Assembly (NCBI GenBank): GCA_020845495.1
Contig: JADLFM010000130.1
Coordinates: forward strand, 1 to 39,959
Direction of reading: 5' to 3'
Length of the DNA: 39,959 nucleotides
Source: Chloroflexota bacterium
GTDB taxonomy: Bacteria > Chloroflexota > UBA6077 > JACCZL01
The notes beneath the pieces are model-generated. The model was not told the origin of the DNA and searched no databases. It worked only from the letters and a program-made list of their open reading frames with translations. The position numbers and the translations under genes are program-made. Of the stretch, positions 31,884 through 39,742 are shown piece by piece (position 1 is the first letter of the stretch; each line of letters begins with the position of its first letter).

Positions 31884-32092
31884 ATTGCCTGTTGATGTCG
31901 TCGTGCCGCCTCGTCGGGGCTTGAAAGCCCCGCCTACACTCCTGCAGTCGCTGCGCGACGCGCCAGTCGCACCAGTGCCTGCCGTTCCCGGCGGCCGTCG
32001 CGCAGCGACGGCGTGACGGTAGGCGGGGACTTCAGTCCCCGACCGTCCGTTCCATGATGCTCCGGGTACACCAATGAACATGCAATCGCCCT
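31884..32092 (+). repeat. Dispersed multi-hairpin repeat, copy B
   Basis: Direct-orientation copy of the element described at 32111. The left hairpin TCGGGGCTTGAAAGCCCCG, the inner GTCGCTGCGCGACG/CGTCGCGCAGCGAC stem and the right CGGGGACT-TC-AGTCCCCG hairpin are all present. It differs from C at scattered positions, including some that fall in stems. Confidence 0.85.
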
Positions 32093-32110
32093 GATGCTGC
32101 TACCAGTGCA

Positions 32111-32319
32111 ATCGTATGTTGATGTCATCGTGCCGCCTCGTCGGGGCTTGAGAGCCCCGCCTACGATCCTGCAGTCGCTGCGCGACGCTCCAGGCTCGCC
32201 AGCCCCAGCCGTTCCCGGCGGCCGTCGCGCAGCGACGGCGTGACTGTAGGCGGGGACTTCAGTCCCCGACCGCCCGTTCCATGATGCTTCGGGTACACCA
32301 ATGAACATGCAATCGCCCT
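32111..32319 (+). repeat. Dispersed multi-hairpin repeat, copy C
   Basis: It lies 227 bases after copy B in the same orientation. It has three stems: the left hairpin at 32142-32158, a central stem GTCGCTGCGCGACG (32174-32187) with CGTCGCGCAGCGAC (32223-32236), and the right hairpin at 32251-32268. The left and right arms can also pair with each other (19 of 24). No coding capacity is evident. It may be a MITE, a REP-type element or a structured RNA. Confidence 0.85.
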
Positions 32320-32425
32320 GCAGGCGGTGAAGACCGCACGTCGAGAACGTTGTTGCTGGCCTGACAAGGAGCAGTCGGCCCGGAACGAATGCGCTCACCG
32401 TGCCGAGATGGTCAGGAGATGCGCC

Positions 32426-32932
32426 GTGGCATCCGATACCGTGGATCTAGTCAGGCACATGATTGACGATCGTGAGTTAGTGTTGGATTTTTTCGCTATG
32501 TTCTCGCGCTTCGAGTATTCCCTGAAGCGATGCGGATTCCTACAAAGCGGACGTGACGATCGACCCGAGCCCAATTGGACGGCGTACTCAAAGTCGCTCA
32601 AGGGACGGTTTACTTCAGTACAAAGCGCGGATTCTCACCAAGCGCGCACTTGGCTGACGAATCACCCTCCCAAAATACAAGTCGCCCGGGGCGGCGTCCT
32701 TGGGTGGGAATCGCTTCGTCGACGCAGTAACGACACGGACGAGCGCTATCTCCTGCGGCTCGTCCAGGCAGTGCGCAACAACCTGTTCCACGGCGGCAAG
32801 TACCCCTATCCTGAAGGGCCTGTCGCAGGCGTTGCGCGCGACCGTCGGTTACTCGAATGCAGTATCCGGGTGCTGGACACATGCCTCACTCTGAGTCTTG
32901 ATCTCCGAACAGCTTTTGAGGAAGCGGCCTGA
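32426..32932 (+). CDS. HEPN-like protein, unknown
   Basis: 168 residues from the GTG at 32426, with GGAG seven bases upstream; an ATG at 32408 would add six. It is mostly helical. LVQAVRNNLFHGGKYPYPEG contains R117-NNLF-H122, an Rx4H motif that is the RNase active-site signature of HEPN domains, placed as usual before the last helix (LLECSIRVLDTCLTLSLDLR). HEPN proteins are common toxins or RNA-processing factors in defence loci. Base composition is clearly more AT-rich than the surroundings (for example TTAGTGTTGGATTTTTTCGC), hinting at transfer. It is convergent with the AbiE genes and ends where the toxin gene is broken. Confidence 0.7.
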   Translation: MASDTVDLVRHMIDDRELVLDFFAMFSRFEYSLKRCGFLQSGRDDRPEPNWTAYSKSLKGRFTSVQSADSHQARTWLTNHPPKIQVARGGVLGWESLRRRSNDTDERYLLRLVQAVRNNLFHGGKYPYPEGPVAGVARDRRLLECSIRVLDTCLTLSLDLRTAFEEAA

Positions 32933-32952
32933 AGTGTCGAAGCAAGCGGTAC

Positions 32953-33165
32953 CATGCACAGGCATGTCCCGCCCTTGAGCAGCAGCGTGTCACCACAGAC
33001 GTCGGCCAGGCCCCAGATCAGCCTGGTAAGGTGGAGATCTTTCTCGACTGCCCCAGGTTGGAGATGCTCCAGTGCAGCAGTCTCGCGGCATTCGTCCGCG
33101 AGATAGTCGGGATCCGGCGCCGGCGGAGGGGTCAAGGCTTCGCGCTCGACGGTAGGCTGGAGCAT
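32953..33165 (-). pseudogene. Truncated AbiEii-type nucleotidyltransferase toxin
   Basis: The frame from 33165 reads AVEKDLHLTRLIWGLADVCG then DTLLLKGGT. This is the start of AbiEii/AbiEii-like toxins up to the first nucleotidyltransferase motif (KGGT). Family resemblance stops there; the DxD metal motif and the rest of the catalytic domain (about 200 residues) are missing. The frame then runs antisense through the HEPN gene. Its start overlaps the abiEi stop region by 34 bases, as in intact type IV toxin-antitoxin pairs. Confidence 0.7.
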
Positions 33166-33959
33166 GGTCGGTCATTCTCGATGACGTGCCAGACGGGGTT
33201 GGGTGTAGCAAGGCCGTCATCGTCGCCAGGAATGAGCGGATAGACGCCTGTAGGCCGTGCAGCTCGCGTACGAAGATCGTCCATGAACGGTCCTTCGATC
33301 CCATGGCGTTCCAGCAGCAGTCCCAGCCGCTGGCACGTGCTGCCGCGCGCGAGGTCCAGCGCGTAGGTCGCGAGCCGCGCATGATCCAGTCGTGGCACCC
33401 CCTCGTTGAAGAGGCGCTTGGCTTCGTGCATCCCGCCGACGATGTGCGGCTCCTCCAAAGCATCGAGCACTGTCCGCTCGGGATCGCTCACGACGACCTG
33501 CGTGCCGTCCATATCGATTGTGGTGAGGCCGCTCTTGAACAGGGACGGCTTTCGTCGGTGGAATCGAATCTCTGCCTCGCCGAGCCGACGCGGTCGTCGG
33601 AAACTCGTAATGAACGCGTCGATGACGGATGCATACTGCTGCTGCGTCAGACGGTGGAGGGTGAAGGCGGCAAGTCCTCCAATGTAGTGCCGCTCGCCTG
33701 CGAGGAGGAACTCGACGGCGACCAGAGACGGCAGTGTCCACGGGCGCGCCATCGCACGGAAGGGTCGGACGGCGTAGAGGCCGGGGCGGATGCGATCGAG
33801 CACGCCCTTCCGCACGAGGGTGGAGGCGACCATGCGGGCCACCGGCTCACCAACCGCGCGCCCGATCTCGCCCAGGCTCACGCTCTTCTTCCGTGCACGC
33901 TCCCAGTCAGCGAGGAGCGCCCGCTCTCGCTTGGACAGGCCGTCCGCGTCGTGGTTCAT
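33132..33959 (-). CDS. abiEi: AbiEi-type antitoxin / transcriptional autorepressor
   Basis: 275 residues. The N-terminal winged helix (about 12-65) has SLGEIGRAVGEPVARMVAST and RKGVLDRIRPGLYAVRPF, the AbiEi antitoxin pattern. The C-terminal part includes YIGGLAAFTLHRLTQQQYAS and VVSDPERTVLDALEEPHIVG, a hallmark of the family. AbiEi proteins bind inverted repeats at their promoter and neutralise AbiEii toxins. An imperfect 31-bp inverted repeat lies directly before its start. The toxin partner here is truncated, so the antitoxin is orphaned or has taken another role. Confidence 0.88.
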   Translation of the reverse strand: MNHDADGLSKRERALLADWERARKKSVSLGEIGRAVGEPVARMVASTLVRKGVLDRIRPGLYAVRPFRAMARPWTLPSLVAVEFLLAGERHYIGGLAAFTLHRLTQQQYASVIDAFITSFRRPRRLGEAEIRFHRRKPSLFKSGLTTIDMDGTQVVVSDPERTVLDALEEPHIVGGMHEAKRLFNEGVPRLDHARLATYALDLARGSTCQRLGLLLERHGIEGPFMDDLRTRAARPTGVYPLIPGDDDGLATPNPVWHVIENDRPCSSLPSSAKP

Positions 33960-33961
33960 GC

Positions 33962-33992
33962 ATCAAGTGTAAGGGATTCCTTTACTCTTGAT
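33962..33992 (-). promoter_or_regulatory. Candidate AbiEi operator and promoter
   Basis: ATCAAGTGTAAGGG and CCTTTACTCTTGAT are inverted repeats with two mismatches in 14, two bases upstream of the abiEi ATG. On the reverse strand TACACT followed by TGATGC and the ATG suggests a -10 box so close that the mRNA would be nearly leaderless. Autorepression is the family norm. Confidence 0.55.
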
Positions 33993-34165
33993 GCGCACGA
34001 TCTCGGCTGCACCATCCACCAAATCAGTTCCAGCCGCGCCGGTCCGATATGGCGCGGCCTGATACGGGCGCCAGCGCCTGATCTGATCCGAAGCCCAGTC
34101 TCGGCGCCACTACGGCATCACAGCGTGCGGTCGAAGGCACGAATGATGGGGCGCTCGAGCACCGC

Positions 34166-34534
34166 TCAGAATTCGTACCCGCGGCCGACCCAGTAGTGCC
34201 AGTCCGCGATCGCCTCTTGGGTTTGCGCGTCTGCTGCCACGCCTTCAAGTTGAGACAGCGGCACGGCGAGAGTCCCGCGCTCCCAGCGCGTCAGGACGAA
34301 CATCTCGCGCTCGCACTCCTCTTCAGGTGCCATCCCGACGACGTCGATCTCGTCGCCAACCTGAAGCGGTGATGTGGCTCGGCGAGCGATGCACCTGGCC
34401 GTGAACGGGAACTGGAGTTTGTCGTCGAGGTAGTAGTACCAGCCGAGCGCCTGCTCCTCGGGGCCGTACGCGTCCACGATGATCTCCATCGTGATGCGCT
34501 CCTCTCGCTCGTCGTCGCGCGGCGTCCCGTCCAT
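34166..34534 (-). CDS. CcbP-like calcium-binding protein
   Basis: 122 residues from the ATG at 34534, with GGAGG six bases upstream; a second ATG at 34489 is also plausible. The sequence follows the CcbP family known from Anabaena: EEQALGWYYYLDDKLQFPFT, then CIARRATSPLQVGDEIDVVG, MAPEEECEREMFV, and the end EAIADWHYWVGRGYEF. Acidic residues in PEEECERE and the C-terminal helix are those that hold calcium in relatives. CcbP binds Ca2+ and affects Ca2+ signalling in cyanobacterial heterocysts. Here it lies 170 bases downstream of the zinc-ribbon genes on the same strand. Confidence 0.85.
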   Translation of the reverse strand: MDGTPRDDEREERITMEIIVDAYGPEEQALGWYYYLDDKLQFPFTARCIARRATSPLQVGDEIDVVGMAPEEECEREMFVLTRWERGTLAVPLSQLEGVAADAQTQEAIADWHYWVGRGYEF

Positions 34535-34704
34535 GGTGCCCTCCAGTGGCTCGCCGTGTCCAAGCCGTAGCCTCGCCGACCACCGAGTGGCCTTTGAGTC
34601 GCTTCCCGCGCATCGCCGGTTCCACCGCCACATGACTGTCAATGCAGTCCATGCCCGATCGCCAGTCCAGCGATAGCAGCGAGTCAGCCCCCATCCCACA
34701 CCAA

Positions 34705-35292
34705 CTATGGCCGCGATGAGCCCATAGCGGCGAGAGCGGCAAGTCGTTCGAAGCCAGTCCCGAGACGCTCGACGATGTCGGCGATCTCGGCACGGGCGGT
34801 GTCCGGGTCTTCAAAGAAGGCGTCCTCGTAAGGGCAGCTCATCGGGGAATCTGGAACGAATCGGTTCCTTGAATCGGGTTGCTCAGATAGCATCGCCCGA
34901 ACCTCACTCCACAGGAGGTACTGACCATACTCATCCGGCTCGGCGTCGTAGCCGTCTCGCTCGTAGGCATCCAGCAGCGGCAGGAGGTTGCCGAACGCAC
35001 TCCGAAGGTCGTCCTCGGGCCACGCTTCTGGCCAGGAGCCATCGGTGCGCTCGGGCAAGCGCGGTATCTCCATGCCCCGGAACGGGGAAGGACTGAACCC
35101 CCAGTCAACACCCCAAAGTGCAAGGAGATGGTCGCAGTTGTCGGTGGATGGGCACCCACAATATGGACAGTAGAGATATGCACACTCGTCGCAGTAGGTC
35201 GCGTCACGCATCTCCGTGGCGCAGTTTTGACAGTACCAGCCGCCAAGCGCTTCGAGAGCTTTAGCAGCTCGTTCGTCGTCAATCTCGGTCAT
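34705..35292 (-). CDS. Zinc-ribbon protein 3 of the MoxR-VWA operon, unknown
   Basis: 195 residues, no known family recognised. Cysteine pairs C21/C24, C34/C37 and C42/C45 plus C53-D-H55 (NCDHLL) make a double zinc-ribbon-like N-terminus. After it comes LRSAFGNLLPLLDAYERDGY (about 96-115), then a helical end EDPDTARAEIADIVERLGTG. The same order of parts is found in the two genes upstream, so the three are paralogues. Start and previous stop overlap as ATGA. The role is unknown; substrate recognition for the AAA/VWA pair is a guess. Confidence 0.75.
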   Translation of the reverse strand: MTEIDDERAAKALEALGGWYCQNCATEMRDATYCDECAYLYCPYCGCPSTDNCDHLLALWGVDWGFSPSPFRGMEIPRLPERTDGSWPEAWPEDDLRSAFGNLLPLLDAYERDGYDAEPDEYGQYLLWSEVRAMLSEQPDSRNRFVPDSPMSCPYEDAFFEDPDTARAEIADIVERLGTGFERLAALAAMGSSRP

Positions 35293-36584
35293 GGCGCCTC
35301 GCCCTCAACGGCAGCATTCAGGAGCTTCTGGCACGTGACAAGTTGGTCAATGAGCCAATGGAGCACGGTGAGGGCAGCGGAGTCTGCCGCAAAGTAGTCG
35401 TCGCCGGTATCCGAGCCCATCCCGTTTTGGTCGTCCCACCAGATATCCTCGATCGAGGCCAGGCCAGCAGACTCGATCAGGGCGTCCAGAGCTCCCGTCG
35501 GATGGCGATTCGTCAGGGAGTCTTCCACGACCCGGGCAAGGTCAATCAGGTCACCAAAAGCGGCCCGAACGGCGGCCTCGTCGCGGTCAACGACGGCGAT
35601 CTCGTTGAGCCGATCGAAGCCGATGTCCTCGTCGCGGACCGGCATCATCTGCCACTCACCGCTCGAATCGCACCAACTCGCGATCAAGTGCGAGCAGGTG
35701 GTCTGACCCAGCGTCCAGTCCGATCCCCGCCAGGCGTGGGAACGCACACCGCAGAAGGGGCAATGGACGCTGAGGCAGTTCGTGCACTTCCACGACTCAA
35801 GCGGCTCGCCGCAGGCCACGCAGGCCCGGTGGTCCCAGCCCGGCTTGCCCTCGGTTGGCAGGAGATGCGAGCACGAATCGGTGTTGGACAAGGCCCGGCA
35901 AGTCAGGCAGACGCCTGAACTGCAGCCGTCACAGAACCAGGGACGCGGCATCTCCAGCTCACTGCCACAGTTCGGGCACTTCAGCTCGGCGAGTGCTGCG
36001 AGCGCCTGCTCGGCCTGAATGTCATCAACACCCGCCGCGGCGCCAGCAACTCTGGCGAACCCCTGCTTGAGCTCCTCGAACCGGGTCACCAGCTCAGCCT
36101 TCGCCCGCCCCGGGTCTTTGGCATAGACGACGGTGCCGCAGCCAGACGCGAGACTCATAGTCTGCTCCCACTGTTCGGCATGGACCTGAACGGCGAGCTG
36201 CTCGGCGACGAGTACCGCGATCTCGAAGGCGGCCAGATCCGGAAGGTCACCATCTTCGATTTCCTCGTAGTATGTGCCGAGCTGGGGGATGTCACCGAAT
36301 GCGGCCTCTTTCGACTCGTCTGACCATTCGCTCACGGGCCCGAGCCACGTGGGCGGCAGCGGGACTTTCGGCCCGTCGTAGCCGTCGTTGTCGTTCCAGG
36401 AGATGAACTGGTGCCCACAATAGGCGTCGCCACAGAACCACTGACAGTGCGTGTGACTCTCGTCCTCGCACTGCCCCGTCCGTGGGTCGAGGATCCCACC
36501 GCCATGCTCGCACTCGCGTCCCGCCAACGCTGCGAGGGCGTCCTCCGTTAGCGCGTCGTCAATCGAGGGCTGGTCATCACCCAT
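35289..36584 (-). CDS. Zinc-ribbon protein 2 of the MoxR-VWA operon, two-module
   Basis: 431 residues from the ATG at 36584, with GGAG nine bases upstream, overlapping the previous stop by eight bases. It looks like two fused modules. Module a (about 10-180) has C25, C39, C47, C51 and C56, then AAFGDIPQLGTYYEE and KDPGRAKAELVTRFEELKQG. Module b (about 190-430) has pairs C203/C206, C218/C221 and C226/C229 with C238-S-H240. It adds C255/C258, C267/C270 and C275/C278 with C297-S-H299, and later AAFGDLIDLARVVED. No enzyme motif is visible. Confidence 0.75.
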   Translation of the reverse strand: MGDDQPSIDDALTEDALAALAGRECEHGGGILDPRTGQCEDESHTHCQWFCGDAYCGHQFISWNDNDGYDGPKVPLPPTWLGPVSEWSDESKEAAFGDIPQLGTYYEEIEDGDLPDLAAFEIAVLVAEQLAVQVHAEQWEQTMSLASGCGTVVYAKDPGRAKAELVTRFEELKQGFARVAGAAAGVDDIQAEQALAALAELKCPNCGSELEMPRPWFCDGCSSGVCLTCRALSNTDSCSHLLPTEGKPGWDHRACVACGEPLESWKCTNCLSVHCPFCGVRSHAWRGSDWTLGQTTCSHLIASWCDSSGEWQMMPVRDEDIGFDRLNEIAVVDRDEAAVRAAFGDLIDLARVVEDSLTNRHPTGALDALIESAGLASIEDIWWDDQNGMGSDTGDDYFAADSAALTVLHWLIDQLVTCQKLLNAAVEGEAP

Positions 36585-37176
36585 CAACGTCCGCTCCAGG
36601 TGATTCCCGACGGTACGCAGCGAGCCGTCCGAACGCCTCTGCGAGTCTGCCGATGATGGCCCGAGCCTCTTCGCGGGCCTCGTCGCGATGGTGCTCCGAG
36701 TAGACCGCCATGGCGTTGATGCCGTCCTCCACGACAACGGGCGCCGATAGGAGGCCAGCGACGCGCTCGTAAAATTCGCCGAGGTCGGGCTCGCCGCGCG
36801 GTGTCTCGTACATCTCTGCGAGCGAAGCGAGCTCCCCGAAGACGGCCTGAATCTCGCCTTCCGCCCATGCATCGGGCGATGCGCCGTCGTCGTCGAGCCA
36901 CGGAAGCTCCTCTGCGTGGACCGGCACGTCGATCCAGCCGGCCTTGCCGTCCACCACGAGGACGAGATGGGCGCAGCCGCCACCCGATTGCCGCGGACAG
37001 AACGGGCACGCCAGGGTCGCCGCGTTGCTCAGCCCCACCTTGCACTGATAGCAATGGATGCCGTCCTCGGTCCCGGGCTCGCCGCACTCCTCGCAGAGAT
37101 CGTCGTCGTCGTCCGCCAACGCAGCGAGCGCAGCCTCTTCGACCGAGTCATAGTATGGCACAGGTCTGTCGGGCAT
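36577..37176 (-). CDS. Zinc-ribbon protein 1 of the MoxR-VWA operon, unknown
   Basis: 199 residues from the ATG at 37176, with GGGGAGG eight bases upstream. Cysteine pairs are C28/C31, C42/C45 and C57/C60, plus C68-A-H70 (GGCAHLVLVV). GEIQAVFGELASLAEMYETP corresponds to the AFG segment of its paralogues, and HRDEAREEARAIIGRLAEAF to their final helix. An acidic run DDDDD precedes the first ribbon. It starts exactly at the stop of the VWA gene. Confidence 0.75.
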   Translation of the reverse strand: MPDRPVPYYDSVEEAALAALADDDDDLCEECGEPGTEDGIHCYQCKVGLSNAATLACPFCPRQSGGGCAHLVLVVDGKAGWIDVPVHAEELPWLDDDGASPDAWAEGEIQAVFGELASLAEMYETPRGEPDLGEFYERVAGLLSAPVVVEDGINAMAVYSEHHRDEAREEARAIIGRLAEAFGRLAAYRRESPGADVDG

Positions 37177-38420
37177 CAGGCACTCCTCCCCGTTTGCTTC
37201 AGCGCCGCCTCCGGTGGCACGGTCACCACACGCGCCCACGGCGGCGAGCTGCCGCGCACGTCGGTCTTCACCACGATCGTTCGAATGCTGCGGGGCGGGC
37301 GCTCCGGCCAGGGCGTGAAGCCGTCGGTGACGACGATCGCAATCTCCGGGCGAGGACGCAGCCACTCGGCCGCCGCCAGTCCGACGCCCATGTCGGTCCC
37401 GCCTCCACCACGCAACCGCACCGACGCTGCCTGAGTGACACGCTGTTGCGCGTTGACCGCGGCATCGATGCTCAGCACGTCCACGCCATCGCGCAGACCG
37501 GCTGCTGCCAGGATCCCGCGTATCTCGGCGAGGGCGACCGACAGCATGTCTTCGGTCATGCTCCCGCTAGTGTCCACGATCACGACCACGCGTGGCACGG
37601 GCCGGCGCAGTGACGGCAGCACTACGCGACCGGCGCAGCCCTGGCGACGCGACGGCCGGGCGTAGCTGTAGTCCACCATCCCCGACGTCTCGGCAAGTCC
37701 CCAGCGGACGAGTGCAGCCAGCTCGCGGCGCCAGTCTACGCGCGGCTCAAGGCGGTCAGCGGCCCACCGCGCCAGATGGCCTGGGACGGTCCCCGCAGAC
37801 GTTCGGTGCTCGTCGATAGCCCGGGCAACGCGCCGGCGGATGACCTCCTGTTCGCCGCCCGCGATGGGCAGGACGATGTGCCAGGCGCGGTGCTCAGCGC
37901 TGGACCAAGGGGGTGCCCGATCTGGCCCATCGACGCCATCCATCAGTACGCCGGTAGCTGCGCCGCCACACTGCCCAGCAGCCGGGCCACTCGGTTCGGG
38001 CGGCGACTCATGCTTCAAGAGCGCGTGGTAGTACTCCTCGGCCATGCGACCGACCGGCTGGCAGAAGGTCTGGGGATAGATCGCCTTGTCCGGCAGCCTT
38101 ACCCCCTCTTCGTGGAGGTCGTCGTTGATCTCCGCGTCGGTTGCCAGGTTCCAGAGGTCCTTCCGATCGGCAACGCTTGCACGGTCGGGGTGCTCGCGGA
38201 GCAGGTGGCACAGTTCGTGGTAGACGACGCCTGACACCTCATCCACGTCCCACAACTCCACGGTGGACGGATCGTAGTGGAGACGCCAGCCGCCGTCCAC
38301 GGCCATCGTCCCAAGCCCAGGTGCTCTGACCCGGCGGACGGCCCAGAGCGCGGCGGCCAGATACGGATGCCGTCGCTGGAGAATGAGCACGGCGGCGCCC
38401 AGAGTCGTCTCGGCATCCAC
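37176..38420 (-). CDS. VWA domain protein with HExxH metallopeptidase-like N-terminus (DUF2201 type)
   Basis: 414 residues from a GTG at 38420, with GGGAGGG seven bases upstream; the open frame before it is antisense-like. The N-terminal part holds H68-E-L-C-H72 in VVYHELCHLLREHPDR and D95 in LWNLATDAEINDD, as in DUF2201-type putative metallopeptidases. The C-terminal von Willebrand A domain (about 275-410) has an intact MIDAS site: DTSGSM (283-288), T342 in GGGGTDMG and D366 in VVTDGF. VWA proteins of this kind act as partners of MoxR AAA ATPases. It starts four bases after the ATPase stop. Whether the HExxH site cuts protein is untested. Confidence 0.88.
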   Translation of the reverse strand: MDAETTLGAAVLILQRRHPYLAAALWAVRRVRAPGLGTMAVDGGWRLHYDPSTVELWDVDEVSGVVYHELCHLLREHPDRASVADRKDLWNLATDAEINDDLHEEGVRLPDKAIYPQTFCQPVGRMAEEYYHALLKHESPPEPSGPAAGQCGGAATGVLMDGVDGPDRAPPWSSAEHRAWHIVLPIAGGEQEVIRRRVARAIDEHRTSAGTVPGHLARWAADRLEPRVDWRRELAALVRWGLAETSGMVDYSYARPSRRQGCAGRVVLPSLRRPVPRVVVIVDTSGSMTEDMLSVALAEIRGILAAAGLRDGVDVLSIDAAVNAQQRVTQAASVRLRGGGGTDMGVGLAAAEWLRPRPEIAIVVTDGFTPWPERPPRSIRTIVVKTDVRGSSPPWARVVTVPPEAALKQTGRSA

Positions 38421-38424
38421 TCGC

Positions 38425-39555
38425 TCACCCTCCCCGCAGGAGTCCGGCCGCTTCGAGCACCGGGATGAGCGGAGCGATCTGCCGGGTCGGGAGCGGCAGT
38501 CCATCGCGCCGCTCTCGGGCCAGAGAGCGCGCCGCCGCTGCCGCCACGTCCGGACTACCGGCTGATGCCGCCGCGGCCAAGACGGTCCAGGCCGCGAGCC
38601 AGCGCTCCGGCGTGAGATCTGAGATCGCCGCCTGGCAGACCGCACTGATGATGGCGTACGCCTGGTCGCCACGATCGGGATGACGGTAGCGCTCCGGGTG
38701 AGCCAGCAACTCTTCAGGATCCGGCAGGTCGAGATCGCGCGCCCAGGCTGCCAACTCCAGGGCCGGCCCTTCGCCGACACACCCGGCCAGCAACGGCAAG
38801 GCGTCGTTCAGGCTGACTCGACGCTGCTCGGCGGCGGCGATCAGCCGGGTGGCGTAGTCCCAGGTACGCGGGGAGGGCCAGGCCTCGCCGCGCCGGCTAA
38901 CATCGTCCGGCACCTGAAGCAGGAGCGACGGCCGCGAACGGAGAAATGCGGCCACGAGCGAGCGCGCCCGGCTCCAGCGTCGCACATCGACGGACTGCTC
39001 CCCGAACGACAGCTCGGGCGGCCGGCCCCAGTAGCCAGGGAAGGCTTCGGTCCACTCGTTCGCGGTTAGTTCGTAGCGGACGTGCGTGAAGCGATTGGCG
39101 AGCGGCGCAGCCAGATCCCAACCGCCAGCTGCCTCGCTCGGCGGATTGGCAGCCGCGACGATTGCGACGCGTGAGGGATCCATCTCCAGGTCGCCGAAAG
39201 CCCGATCGACGACTGCGCGAAGCAGCGCTGCCTGGACGGCCGGCGGCGAGGTGGTGAGCTCGTCGAGGAAGATGACGCCGCCCTCGGCAGCCGCCTCGAC
39301 GGCGAAGCGTGGTGGTGCAAAGGTGACGCTGGGGGATCTACCGTCGCTCCCCGACCGGCTACCTTCGAGATCCACGATCGGGAGCCCGCCAAAATCTGCC
39401 GGCTCGCGCAGGCTGGCGACAACAGTCCAGCAGCGCAATCCCCGACGCTCGGCCCAGGCGCGGATCGTGGCCGTCTTTCCGACCCCTGGCGGTCCCCATA
39501 CCAGCAGCGGCACTCGCGAGATGAGGGAAAGGTCAAGCGTCAGCTCAAGTCGCAT
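38425..39555 (-). CDS. MoxR-type AAA ATPase
   Basis: 376 residues. Walker A is GPPGVGKT (21-28), Walker B VIFLDE (94-99) with TTSPPAVQAALLRAVVDR following, sensor 1 N137 (VAAANPP) and an arginine finger region at PLANRF (about 151-156). The C-terminal lid includes ARSLVAAFLRSRPSLL and SPRTWDYATRLIAAAEQRRV. MoxR ATPases remodel protein complexes or insert metal cofactors, working with VWA proteins such as the one encoded next. It is the first gene of the leftward five-gene operon; the promoter should lie in the 187 bases before the transposase gene. Confidence 0.92.
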   Translation of the reverse strand: MRLELTLDLSLISRVPLLVWGPPGVGKTATIRAWAERRGLRCWTVVASLREPADFGGLPIVDLEGSRSGSDGRSPSVTFAPPRFAVEAAAEGGVIFLDELTTSPPAVQAALLRAVVDRAFGDLEMDPSRVAIVAAANPPSEAAGGWDLAAPLANRFTHVRYELTANEWTEAFPGYWGRPPELSFGEQSVDVRRWSRARSLVAAFLRSRPSLLLQVPDDVSRRGEAWPSPRTWDYATRLIAAAEQRRVSLNDALPLLAGCVGEGPALELAAWARDLDLPDPEELLAHPERYRHPDRGDQAYAIISAVCQAAISDLTPERWLAAWTVLAAAASAGSPDVAAAAARSLARERRDGLPLPTRQIAPLIPVLEAAGLLRGG

Positions 39556-39742
39556 GTAGCCCCTGTTTCCATTGAATCGCCGTATGCTGGTGTGAGAGTT
39601 GCCGGCGAGCGAAGGAAATGTTCTTCACCGACCAAGTGCTGCTAGACTCGACTTCCACCATTTTGGAGGCGGATCGGCAATGAGTTGACGGAACATGGCT
39701 CCCTCGTAGACCCTGGAGGTGTCAGCGACCAGGGAGGGAGCC

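Noticed and set aside
31851..32398. Several reverse frames reading MFIGVP...SWNGRSGTEVPAY
   Set aside because: They are translations of the hairpin repeat copies and recur with each copy. Their stop and start points follow the DNA symmetry.
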